From 2-12-FULL-41-17 sp964562855 (GTDB lineage: Bacteria; Patescibacteriota; Microgenomatia; Curtissbacterales; GWA2-41-24): 14,484 nt of DNA. Position 1 is the first letter of the stretch, and each line of letters starts with the position of its first letter. Below are positions 6,283 to 11,835 of this stretch, piece after piece. Location: positions 1 to 14,484 of the forward strand of contig CAZLVB010000019.1 in the NCBI GenBank assembly GCA_964562855.1. The letters run 5' to 3'. Made by a program: the position numbers and the translations under genes. The notes under the pieces were generated by a model. That model did not search any database. It was given only the letters and a program-made list of their open reading frames with translations, and was not told the DNA's origin.

Positions 6283-6588
6283 TTGAAAATTAAAGTAGCA
6301 AATGTAAGCGATCTTGTCGACGGTGATCTTAAAAAGGTAGACATGAACGGTGAACCGGTCGCACTTTTTAAAGTTGACGGCAAGTTTTATGCGACTACAA
6401 ATATCTGTACGCACGAGCAATGCGAGTTGGATGAAAACCATATGATGCACGGCGATGTTGTGGAATGTACCTGCCACGGCTCGCAGTTTAATGTCAAAGA
6501 CGGGTCAAACGTGTTGCCGCCAGCAGCGGAGCCGTTAAAGACGTATGCGGTTTCTGTCGAGGGAGAGGATGTGTTTGTGGAAGGATGA
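6283..6588 (+). CDS. Soluble Rieske [2Fe-2S] protein
   Basis: A 101-residue protein that is essentially one Rieske domain. The ligands are C42 and H44 (CTH) and C62 and H65 (CTCH). Two further cysteines, C47 and C64, sit where respiratory-chain Rieske proteins (CTHLGC, CPCHGS) have their stabilising disulfide; dioxygenase-type ferredoxins usually lack them. There is no membrane anchor or signal peptide, so it should be a cytoplasmic electron carrier, with the fold of dioxygenase ferredoxins and NirD. The start is TTG at 6283, with AGAGGTGA (6269-6276) six bases upstream. Its stop overlaps the sufS start by ATGA, placing it firmly in the operon. Its redox partner is unknown; the oxidoreductase at 9658 is one candidate. 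Confidence 0.9.
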   Translation: MKIKVANVSDLVDGDLKKVDMNGEPVALFKVDGKFYATTNICTHEQCELDENHMMHGDVVECTCHGSQFNVKDGSNVLPPAAEPLKTYAVSVEGEDVFVEG

Positions 6589-7889
6589 ATAAAAAGATTA
6601 GGTCTGAGTTTCCCTTTTTGGAACGTAAATATCAGGGCAGGGCACTGGCTTTTTTGGATAATGCTTCGACGACGCAGAAGCCACAGGTAGTGATCGACGC
6701 AGTTGCCGATGCTTATCAGAATCATTATGCCAATATTCATAGGGGTGTTTATGACCTTTCGCAGGAGGCAACGGAAGCCTACGAGGGGGTTCGCGAAAAA
6801 GTCGCCAAATTTATTGGGGTAAAAGACACTGCCGAAGTCATTTTTACCCGTAATACTACTGAATCGATTAATTTGATAGCTTACTGTCAAGGAGAGACCT
6901 TGACAGGTGGGGATGAGATTTTGCTAACGCAGATGGAGCATCATAGCAATATTGTGCCATGGCAGATGCTCAGAGATCGGATGTCGGATGAGTCTCGTTT
7001 TCTGTCGAAAAGCGGATGTCGGATAAAAATTAAATATATTCCTGTCGACGAAGAAGGCAGATTAGTGATGAGCAGTTTAGATAAATTAGTTACGAAAAAA
7101 ACAAAAATTTTGTCGCTAACACTAATGTCTAATGTTTTAGGGACGGTTAATGATGTTGCCGAAATTATCAAACGCGCAAAAAAAATCTGCCCCGGCCTCA
7201 TCGCAGTTGTCGATGCTGCCCAGGCTGCTGCCCACATGAAGATTAATGTTTCAGCTTTGGGAGCTGATTTTCTGACATTTTCTGCCCACAAAATGTATGG
7301 ACCCACTGGAGTCGGGGTTCTTTGGGGAAGACGCGAGATTTTAGAAAAAATGCCGCCGTTTATGGGCGGAGGCGATATGATTCTTTCCGTGGATTTTCAA
7401 AACACCACCTTCAATGAACTTCCGTGGAAATTTGAAGCCGGTACACCCAACATTGCCGACGTGATTGCATACGGCGCCGCAATTGAGTTTGTCCAAGATC
7501 TAGGTTTTGAAAAGATTAAAAATCATGAAATGGAATTAACGGCATATGCAATCAAAAAATTAGTTTCTGATCACAATATAGAAATTTATGGTCCCTTGGA
7601 TATTGATAAGAGGGGCCCCGTTATATCTTTTAATATCGACGGTTTGCATCCGCACGATGTGGCCTCTATCTTTTCCCAGGAGGCTGTGGCAATAAGATCC
7701 GGTCATCATTGTGCACAACCGTTAATGAAAGTTTTGGACCAAGCAGCGGTCTCTCGAGTAAGTTTTGGAATTTACAACAGCAAAGAAGAGGTAGATAGAT
7801 TTTTGGAAGCGATCGATAAAGTAAAAGAAGTATTTAATCTTCCTGTGTTTAATACTGAAGAAGAATTAAGACCAAGTGATTTTAAGTAA
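6585..7889 (+). CDS. sufS: Cysteine desulfurase SufS
   Basis: PLP enzyme that takes sulfur from cysteine as a persulfide and passes it to SufU. Hallmarks: FLDNASTTQKP at 24-33, MEHHSNIVPW at 117-126, D210 for the PLP ring, the PLP lysine K236 in SAHKMYGPTG, and the catalytic C376 in RSGHHCAQPL, which identifies the group II (SufS/CsdA) class. It has 434 residues, against about 406-410 for typical SufS. Some excess is a segment around 132-145 (RMSDESRFLSKSGC) flanked at DNA level by a 12-base direct repeat, and some is a longer C-terminus. The start overlaps the Rieske stop by ATGA. Confidence 0.96.
   Translation: MNKKIRSEFPFLERKYQGRALAFLDNASTTQKPQVVIDAVADAYQNHYANIHRGVYDLSQEATEAYEGVREKVAKFIGVKDTAEVIFTRNTTESINLIAYCQGETLTGGDEILLTQMEHHSNIVPWQMLRDRMSDESRFLSKSGCRIKIKYIPVDEEGRLVMSSLDKLVTKKTKILSLTLMSNVLGTVNDVAEIIKRAKKICPGLIAVVDAAQAAAHMKINVSALGADFLTFSAHKMYGPTGVGVLWGRREILEKMPPFMGGGDMILSVDFQNTTFNELPWKFEAGTPNIADVIAYGAAIEFVQDLGFEKIKNHEMELTAYAIKKLVSDHNIEIYGPLDIDKRGPVISFNIDGLHPHDVASIFSQEAVAIRSGHHCAQPLMKVLDQAAVSRVSFGIYNSKEEVDRFLEAIDKVKEVFNLPVFNTEEELRPSDFK
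6978..7024 (+). repeat. 12-base direct repeat bracketing an extra segment of sufS
   Basis: CGGATGTCGGAT occurs at 6978-6989 and 7013-7024, 35 bases apart. The segment encodes MSDESRFLSKSGC in a place where SufS relatives are shorter. It may mark a former insertion or slippage event. Confidence 0.6.
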
Positions 7890-7903
7890 AATGGATATTT
7901 AGT

Positions 7904-7955
7904 ATCAGTAGGTCGCCTTGGCACCTTTCAGTCATGCCAAGGGCGCTCCACTGAT
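7904..7955 (+). repeat. Long hairpin between sufS and sufU
   Basis: The left arm (7904-7923) begins ATCAGT and ends CCTTGGCA; the right arm (7935-7955) begins TGCCAAGG and ends ACTGAT. They pair with a small asymmetry in the middle and an 11-base loop. It ends nine bases before the sufU ATG, where no Shine-Dalgarno is visible. It lacks a T-run, so it is probably not an intrinsic terminator. It may be an mRNA stabiliser, a translational control structure or a dispersed palindrome. Confidence 0.6.
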
Positions 7956-7964
7956 ATATAAGTT

Positions 7965-8327
7965 ATGGACTTATATCGGGAGGAAATTTTAGAGCACTGG
8001 AAAAATCCGCAAAATTTCGGGGAGATTAAAAATGCCGACCTTGTAATTGATCAGATCAATCCGCTTTGCGGTGATCAGGTGCGCTTTTTTTTCAAGATTA
8101 AAAACAATAAGGTAGTCGACGTTTCTTTTACGGGTAACGGTTGTGCAATTTCTATTGCTTCTGCATCTATGCTCTCGGCATCCATAAAAGGCAGGCCAGT
8201 TGCGTCTCTTAGTAAAATTACAGGAAAGGAGATTTTGGGAATGCTGGGTGGGGATATCACTCCAGCAAGATTAAAATGCGCCTTTTTGCCGCTTGAGGCC
8301 ATTCGAAAGTTGACATCTGACAATTGA
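7965..8327 (+). CDS. sufU: SufU-type sulfur transfer protein
   Basis: IscU/SufU-fold protein that accepts persulfide sulfur from SufS, as a zinc protein, in Gram-positive-type SUF systems. Conserved ligands are C35 and D37 (NPLCGD), C60 (GNGCAIS) and C105 (RLKCAFL). The opening YREEILEHWKNPQNFG is typical. At 120 residues it is shorter than Bacillus SufU (about 147); the region between GC and RLKC is reduced (SIKGRPVASLSKITGKEILGM...). The C-terminal residues and stop codon run into a heptamer repeat. No SufE gene is present, consistent with a SufS-SufU pair. A hairpin directly upstream may set its expression. Confidence 0.92.
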   Translation: MDLYREEILEHWKNPQNFGEIKNADLVIDQINPLCGDQVRFFFKIKNNKVVDVSFTGNGCAISIASASMLSASIKGRPVASLSKITGKEILGMLGGDITPARLKCAFLPLEAIRKLTSDN

Positions 8328-8345
8328 CATTTGACAACTGACAAA
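8311..8345 (+). repeat. Five heptamer repeats (TGACAWN-like) at the sufU end
   Basis: Units TGACATC, TGACAAT, TGACATT, TGACAAC, TGACAAA follow one another exactly. The array contains the last codons and stop of sufU and supplies perfect TTGACA -35 sequences. Confidence 0.8.
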
Positions 8346-8358
8346 TAGTTTATAATAT
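8331..8358 (+). promoter_or_regulatory. Promoter candidate for the ferredoxin gene
   Basis: TTGACA (8331-8336) lies 14 bases before TATAAT (8351-8356) or 16 before TAATAT (8353-8358). An alternative TTGACA (8324-8329) is 21 bases from TATAAT. Perfect boxes but imperfect spacing; the -35 comes from the heptamer repeat. The leader would be about 65 bases. Confidence 0.5.
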
Positions 8359-8429
8359 TGAAAATTGTTTCGAGTTGAGAAGTTTCGCTGGGAAAGCGCG
8401 CTTCGAAATTCGAATTTTTTGAAATAATC

Positions 8430-8654
8430 ATGGCTAAAAAGTATCGTATTAAAGTCGATCGGGATTTGTGTATTGGAGCAGCCTCCTGTGTTGCCTTGGC
8501 TATGAAGACTTTTGCACTGGATAGTGAGAATAAAGCAATTGTCATTGATAAAGAAGGGGATAATGCAGAAGCTATTAAACTTGCTGCAGAGAGCTGTCCG
8601 ACGAAAGCGATTATTCTGGAAGATGCTGAAACGGGCGAGCAGGAGTACCCCTAG
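8430..8654 (+). CDS. Ferredoxin, probably [3Fe-4S]
   Basis: Small single-cluster electron carrier of 74 residues. Only three cysteines are present: C14, C20 and C56 (CP). In [4Fe-4S] ferredoxins the first motif is CxxCxxC; here it is C14-IG-A17-AS-C20, with alanine at the middle position. This is like the [3Fe-4S] ferredoxins that serve cytochromes P450, so a [3Fe-4S] cluster is expected. The opening KYRIKVDRDLCIGAASC and the SCPTKAI near the end fit the family. No Shine-Dalgarno is evident. It lies just after the SUF genes and may be a client or an electron donor for cluster assembly (inference). Confidence 0.9.
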   Translation: MAKKYRIKVDRDLCIGAASCVALAMKTFALDSENKAIVIDKEGDNAEAIKLAAESCPTKAIILEDAETGEQEYP

Positions 8655-8667
8655 CCACCTTCGGTGG
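8655..8667 (+). terminator. Short hairpin after the ferredoxin stop
   Basis: CCACC-TTC-GGTGG directly follows the TAG stop and is followed only by AATTT. The stem is short and the T-run poor, so it is at best a weak terminator. Confidence 0.35.
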
Positions 8668-8710
8668 AATTTCTCGACTTTAGTTCTCGTGAAACGTCAT
8701 TTCTAATTTC

Positions 8711-8803
8711 CCCGCCAATTCTTACTTCAAGTTTTTTTCAGTATAATTCCCTTCGAATGTCTCAGGGTAAACATACACGACTTGAAGAGCGAATTTTGGC
8801 GGG
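8711..8803 (+). other. Structured element, copy 1 (upstream of the VIT gene)
   Basis: Outer stem CCCGCCAA/TTGGCGGG (8711-8718, 8796-8803) with TTC/GAA inside it; internal loop TTACT (8722-8726) opposite AGAGC (8786-8790); second stem TCAAG/CTTGA (8727-8731, 8781-8785); then TTTTTTTCA, a short stem GTAT/ATAC (8741-8744, 8773-8776) and a variable tip. Copy 2 at 12773-12841 has the same loops and compensatory stem changes. ATTTCTAAT occurs on both sides (8699-8707, 8810-8818), resembling a target-site duplication. It could be a structured RNA or a non-autonomous mobile element. I know no family it belongs to. Confidence 0.65.
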
Positions 8804-8825
8804 CAGGCAATTTCTAATGTAAAAT
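8796..8825 (+). promoter_or_regulatory. Promoter giving a leaderless VIT mRNA
   Basis: TTGGCG (8796-8801) and TAAAAT (8820-8825) are 18 bases apart. The -10 ends six bases before the ATG at 8832, so transcription would begin at or next to the start codon; no Shine-Dalgarno is present. The -35 lies in the right arm of the structured element. Confidence 0.45.
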
Positions 8826-8831
8826 GGTTTC

Positions 8832-9557
8832 ATGCCGGGTCGACATATTTCCGAGCGTGAACCACAGCATCCCGCCAGCGGACAGTTTTTAAGAGATATT
8901 GTTTTTGGCGCAAACGATGGAGTAGTTACTGCCATCGGGTTTTTGGTGGGAATTGCCGGAACGGTCGCAGACCGGGGAGTTATTGTCATTGCCGGAGTAT
9001 TAACTATCGTTGCGGGGGCTGCTTCAATGGCTCTTGGTAACTATCTGGCTGTTAAATCTCAAAAGGAGCATTATGATGCAATGGAAAAAATTGAAAGATG
9101 GGAAATTGAAAACAAGCCCGAGGCGGAGGTTGCAGAAATCCGCGAAATTTATACAAATTTTGGTTTCGACAAGCAGGCTGTCGAGCTGTTAACAGAAAAG
9201 GTAACGCAAGACAAGGAACTTTGGCTGAAAGTAATGATGCGCGATGAACTGGGATTAACCAAACAGGAATCGCCCCAGCTGGCAGGAGTTTTAATCGGCC
9301 TTTTTTATATTTTAGGGGGCGTGCCGCCGCTTTTACCATTTATTCTAGTTACGCCTGTGACAAGAGCACTTTTGATGTCTATCTTTGTTTCCGTAACGGT
9401 TATGGCTGCGATTGGTACTATACGATGGTTACTAAATAAGGGAAGTTTTACCAGTAAAGTTGTGGAAACGATAGTAGTCGGTTTAATTGCCGCCGCAATC
9501 GGTTTTGTTGCAGGCCAGGTTCTTATATTTTTGGGAATAAACGGGGTGGCAGTATAA
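8832..9557 (+). CDS. VIT/CCC1-family iron or manganese transporter
   Basis: Membrane protein of the VIT1/CCC1 family, which moves Fe2+ or Mn2+ out of the cytosol. Five membrane segments are expected: about residues 24-43 (with FGANDGVVTAIGF, D29), 47-74 (ending MALGNYLAVKSQ), 149-170, 176-199 and 210-234. Between the second and third lies the hydrophilic, glutamate-rich segment (about 75-145, including KEHYDAMEKIERWEIENKPEAEVAEI) that binds metal in plant VIT1. Length (241) fits. ATG 8832 is the first possible start, because an in-frame TAA lies at 8820-8822. Placed just after the Fe-S genes, it probably guards against iron overload. Specificity for Fe or Mn cannot be told from sequence. Confidence 0.88.
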   Translation: MPGRHISEREPQHPASGQFLRDIVFGANDGVVTAIGFLVGIAGTVADRGVIVIAGVLTIVAGAASMALGNYLAVKSQKEHYDAMEKIERWEIENKPEAEVAEIREIYTNFGFDKQAVELLTEKVTQDKELWLKVMMRDELGLTKQESPQLAGVLIGLFYILGGVPPLLPFILVTPVTRALLMSIFVSVTVMAAIGTIRWLLNKGSFTSKVVETIVVGLIAAAIGFVAGQVLIFLGINGVAV

Positions 9558-9657
9558 TTTTAAATTTGAAATTATCAATTTTTAATGAATTTTTAATTAT
9601 TAAATTTTCAAACATTTAGATTTCATTGAAAATTTAAAATTGTAAATTGAAAATTGG
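9556..9657 (+). repeat. AT-rich period-7 repeat and inverted repeat
   Basis: The whole gap between the VIT gene and the next gene reads in seven-base units. The clearest are ATTGAAA, ATTTAAA, ATTGTAA, ATTGAAA (9625-9652), reaching almost to the ATG at 9658. A perfect 12-base inverted repeat, TTAAATTTTCAA (9600-9611) and its complement (9626-9637), lies inside. No convincing promoter or Shine-Dalgarno is visible, although TAAATT (9643-9648) could act as a -10. Confidence 0.65.
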
Positions 9658-10962
9658 ATGAAATCCACAGACTATCTTATTATCGGAGGTTCGGCGGCTG
9701 GCACAACCGCGGCAGAGGTTATTCGCGGCTTTAAGCCGGATTCATCAATTGCTATTGTTTCCGACGAACCCCACGAGCAATATTCGCGAGTTTTAATGCC
9801 CCATTATGTTCGCCATAAAGTATCCCGTGAACAGGTTTTTTTAAAAAAGCCCGATTGGTATCAGGAGAAAAAGATAGAGTTGGTTAAGGGAGTTAAGGCA
9901 GTTTCTTTAGAGCCAAAGAGTAAAAGAGTAAAAGCGTCCGACGGTCAAGAGTTTCAATACGGCAAGCTTTTGATTGCCATCGGAGGTTATGTCAATAAGA
10001 TTGCGGTGCCCGGAAGCGATCTTGCCAACATTCTCTATATGCGAACGATTGAAGATGGGGACGAAATAGTCAAAGTGGCAAGCGAAAGCAAAAAAGCAGT
10101 AATTATCGGCGGAGGATTTATCGGGCTGGAGTTTTGCAGCTGTTTTAAGCTTAATGGCGTCGAGGATATTACGGCTTTAGTTCTGGAAGATTATTACTGG
10201 CAGGGAAAACTGGATGAGGAATCTAGTAAGGTTTTATGCAGTGTGCTGACTAGAAATGGCATAAAAATCGTAACGGGCGAGGAAGTGGATAACATTCAGC
10301 CGAGAAGGGGTCCGACCCCTAAAGGGGTTGAACCCCTGAAAGATGTTGTCGGGGCAGTCCAGACGAAATCAGGCAAAAAGTTTCAAGCTGATGTCGTTGG
10401 TGTGGGTATCGGTATTAAATCCGACCTGGCTTGGATCGAGGATTCGGGTATCAAAGTCAACAGATCTATTGTAACGAACGAATATCTGGAGACGAACATC
10501 CCCGATATCTACGCGGCCGGTGATTGTGCCGAGTTTTGGGATGTAGTTTTTGAAAGGCAGCACATCATGGGTAACTGGGCCAATGCGACCAGTCAGGGCT
10601 TGGCGGTCGGTAAGACAATGGCCCATTCGGCAAGCTCAGGGCAAGCAGGGCAGAAGACGGTTTTTGAAACAGCTTCCTCGTATTCAATCAATTTCTTTGA
10701 CGGTTCCTGTTCCTTTATCGGTGTGACAGACGAAAAATTTGCAGATCAAATTATCGTTCGCGGCTCTGTCGAGAACCACAAAATGACGAGGATTTTTGTT
10801 AAAAAACTTAACGGAGTGACAAGAATTGTTGGGGCGACTATCATAAACGACCCCGCAGAAGTTTCTCCGATAACTTTTGCGGTTAAGAACAAGGCTGATG
10901 TCTCCAAATTTTTGGAGAAACTTGCAGACCAAGATTTTTCTTTGAAAGAAATAACCTCATAG
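9658..10962 (+). CDS. FAD-dependent NAD(P)H oxidoreductase
   Basis: Two-dinucleotide-fold flavoprotein of the ferredoxin/rubredoxin reductase, AIF and NirB-like group. The FAD-binding GGSAAG is at residues 10-15, the NAD(P)H-binding GGGFIG at 151-156 and the second FAD motif IYAAGDCAEF at 284-293. The C-terminal domain (about 335-434) fits the reductase dimerisation domain. It has no CxxC pair. Likely it passes electrons from NAD(P)H to a ferredoxin, rubredoxin or Rieske protein; the ferredoxin at 8430 and the Rieske protein at 6283 are nearby candidates (inference). Two segments look repeat-derived: RRGPTPKGVEP (216-226) and SASSGQAGQ (324-332). Its ATG follows the heptamer repeat and has no clear ribosome site. 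Confidence 0.88.
   Translation: MKSTDYLIIGGSAAGTTAAEVIRGFKPDSSIAIVSDEPHEQYSRVLMPHYVRHKVSREQVFLKKPDWYQEKKIELVKGVKAVSLEPKSKRVKASDGQEFQYGKLLIAIGGYVNKIAVPGSDLANILYMRTIEDGDEIVKVASESKKAVIIGGGFIGLEFCSCFKLNGVEDITALVLEDYYWQGKLDEESSKVLCSVLTRNGIKIVTGEEVDNIQPRRGPTPKGVEPLKDVVGAVQTKSGKKFQADVVGVGIGIKSDLAWIEDSGIKVNRSIVTNEYLETNIPDIYAAGDCAEFWDVVFERQHIMGNWANATSQGLAVGKTMAHSASSGQAGQKTVFETASSYSINFFDGSCSFIGVTDEKFADQIIVRGSVENHKMTRIFVKKLNGVTRIVGATIINDPAEVSPITFAVKNKADVSKFLEKLADQDFSLKEITS
10306..10337 (+). repeat. Double palindrome inside the oxidoreductase gene
   Basis: Two hairpins of the same form, AGGGGT-NNN-ACCCCT (10306-10320 and 10323-10337), stand two bases apart with loops CCG and TGA. In frame they give RGPTPKGVEP, in a surface-loop position before the VVGAVQTKSGK strand. 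Confidence 0.8.
10621..10650 (+). repeat. Second repeat insertion in the oxidoreductase gene
   Basis: GCCC (10621-10624) and GGGC (10639-10642) flank a core with CGGCAAGCTCAGGG. It resembles the TTCGACAAGCTCAGG type of dispersed repeat and is related to the one in trxB. It encodes HSASSGQAGQ. Confidence 0.55.
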
Positions 10963-10964
10963 AT

Positions 10965-10994
10965 TTGCACAAGTTCCGCTTAACCCTGTAATCT
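10965..10994 (+). promoter_or_regulatory. Promoter giving a leaderless rpiB mRNA
   Basis: TTGCAC (10965-10970) and TAATCT (10989-10994) are 18 bases apart. The -10 ends six bases before the GTG start at 11001, the same geometry as at 8825 and 13298, and there is no Shine-Dalgarno. Confidence 0.5.
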
Positions 10995-11000
10995 AGAGTA

Positions 11001-11444
11001 GTGATTTACATTGCTAGTGATCACGCAGGATTTCATCTAAAAAGACAGCTAATTCAATATCTTAAAGTAAAAGGGCTTGAAGTGGAGGACGTGGGCGCTC
11101 ATGAGCTTGATGAGAGTGACGATTATCCGGATTTCATTTACCCCTGCGCCAAAAAGGTTGCCAGCGATCCGAAGTCTGTCGGAATTGTAATTGGCGGTAG
11201 CGGTCAGGGGGAGGCGATCGTTGCTAATAAAGTTCGTGGAATAAGAGCCGCTATATATAATGGAGGAAAGCCGGAGATAGCCAAAACCGCAAAGGAGCAT
11301 AATAATGCCAACGTACTTTCTCTCGGTGCCCGATTTATTTCAGAAGATGATGCCAAGCGAGCAGTTACCCTCTGGTTAGATGCTAAATTCGAGGGTGGCA
11401 GGCACGAAAGGAGGCTTAAGAAGATTAGTGAACTTGAACGTTGA
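11001..11444 (+). CDS. rpiB: Ribose-5-phosphate isomerase B
   Basis: Interconverts ribose 5-phosphate and ribulose 5-phosphate in the non-oxidative pentose phosphate pathway. The start IYIASDHAGFHLK, the phosphate-binding GGSGQGEAIVANKVRG (65-80) and EHNNANVLSLGAR (99-111) are diagnostic of RpiB/LacAB. Where E. coli RpiB has its catalytic Cys (CGTGIG), this protein has Gly, and a glutamate E71 instead, as in the Mycobacterium type (GGSGNGE), where Glu is the base. Length (147) is normal. The start codon is GTG. The membrane protein gene overlaps its end. Confidence 0.94.
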   Translation: MIYIASDHAGFHLKRQLIQYLKVKGLEVEDVGAHELDESDDYPDFIYPCAKKVASDPKSVGIVIGGSGQGEAIVANKVRGIRAAIYNGGKPEIAKTAKEHNNANVLSLGARFISEDDAKRAVTLWLDAKFEGGRHERRLKKISELER

Positions 11445-11835
11445 AACGATTAAAAAATTCCTAAAAATGACCAGAAATCCTAAAAGAAATCTGGTTAAAA
11501 TTAATCTTCTTTTTATTTTTATCTTTTTAAACATCTGGGATTTTTTAATAAGCCGCGGATTCTTAAACGGGATGATTTTAGGAATTGTCATGTTTGGCCC
11601 TGCATTTTTCTTGTGGTTTGTGGGAACTTTTAGGGCAATTGCGCTTGTTACCTTAATTTCGATATTCGAATTTATGATGATTTTGGTTTTTGTTCTTCAG
11701 GGTTTTGAGCTCGGAGGGGCGTCATCGACCCTAAAATCTATCTACTGGATTCCGTTTTTGGCATTGGCTGGGGTTAATACTTATTGGGGACTGAAGATAT
11801 ATTCGGAAACAAGAGAGAAAAAGGTAGGAGTTTGA
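11428..11835 (+). CDS. Hypothetical membrane protein
   Basis: I do not recognise this protein. After a basic N-terminus (KKFLKMTRNPKRNLVK) it has about four hydrophobic segments: LLFIFIFLNIWDFLI, GMILGIVMFGPAFFLWFVG, ALVTLISIFEFMMILVFVL and IYWIPFLALAGVNTYWGL, ending in a charged tail. An ATG farther upstream (11380) would overlap rpiB by 65 bases. I prefer GTG 11428, which follows the strong ribosome site AAAGGAGG (11407-11414) at 13 bases; ATG 11467 is the other option. Its stop overlaps the aldolase start by one base (TGATG), so the two are probably coupled. Confidence 0.65.
   Translation: MNLNVETIKKFLKMTRNPKRNLVKINLLFIFIFLNIWDFLISRGFLNGMILGIVMFGPAFFLWFVGTFRAIALVTLISIFEFMMILVFVLQGFELGGASSTLKSIYWIPFLALAGVNTYWGLKIYSETREKKVGV

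Noticed and set aside
6387..6890. 167-codon minus-strand reading frame
   Set aside because: It lies opposite the clear Rieske and sufS genes and resembles no family; it is a shadow of their codon use. The other minus-strand frames inside genes were rejected likewise.
8311..8345. Tandem repeats as a CRISPR array
   Set aside because: The units are seven bases long with no spacers, and no cas genes are present.
8742..8747. TATAAT in the tip of element copy 1 as a promoter
   Set aside because: No -35 at proper spacing (TTACTT is 14 bases away), and the -10 at 8820-8825 is better placed for the VIT gene.
8711..8803. A known metal riboswitch (yybP-ykoY Mn2+ or NiCo type)
   Set aside because: The conserved cores I know for these classes are not visible; only location suggests metal sensing.
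11784..11834. Upstream start for fba at 11784
   Set aside because: It would add residues unlike aldolases within the preceding gene; ATG 11835 has a proper ribosome site.
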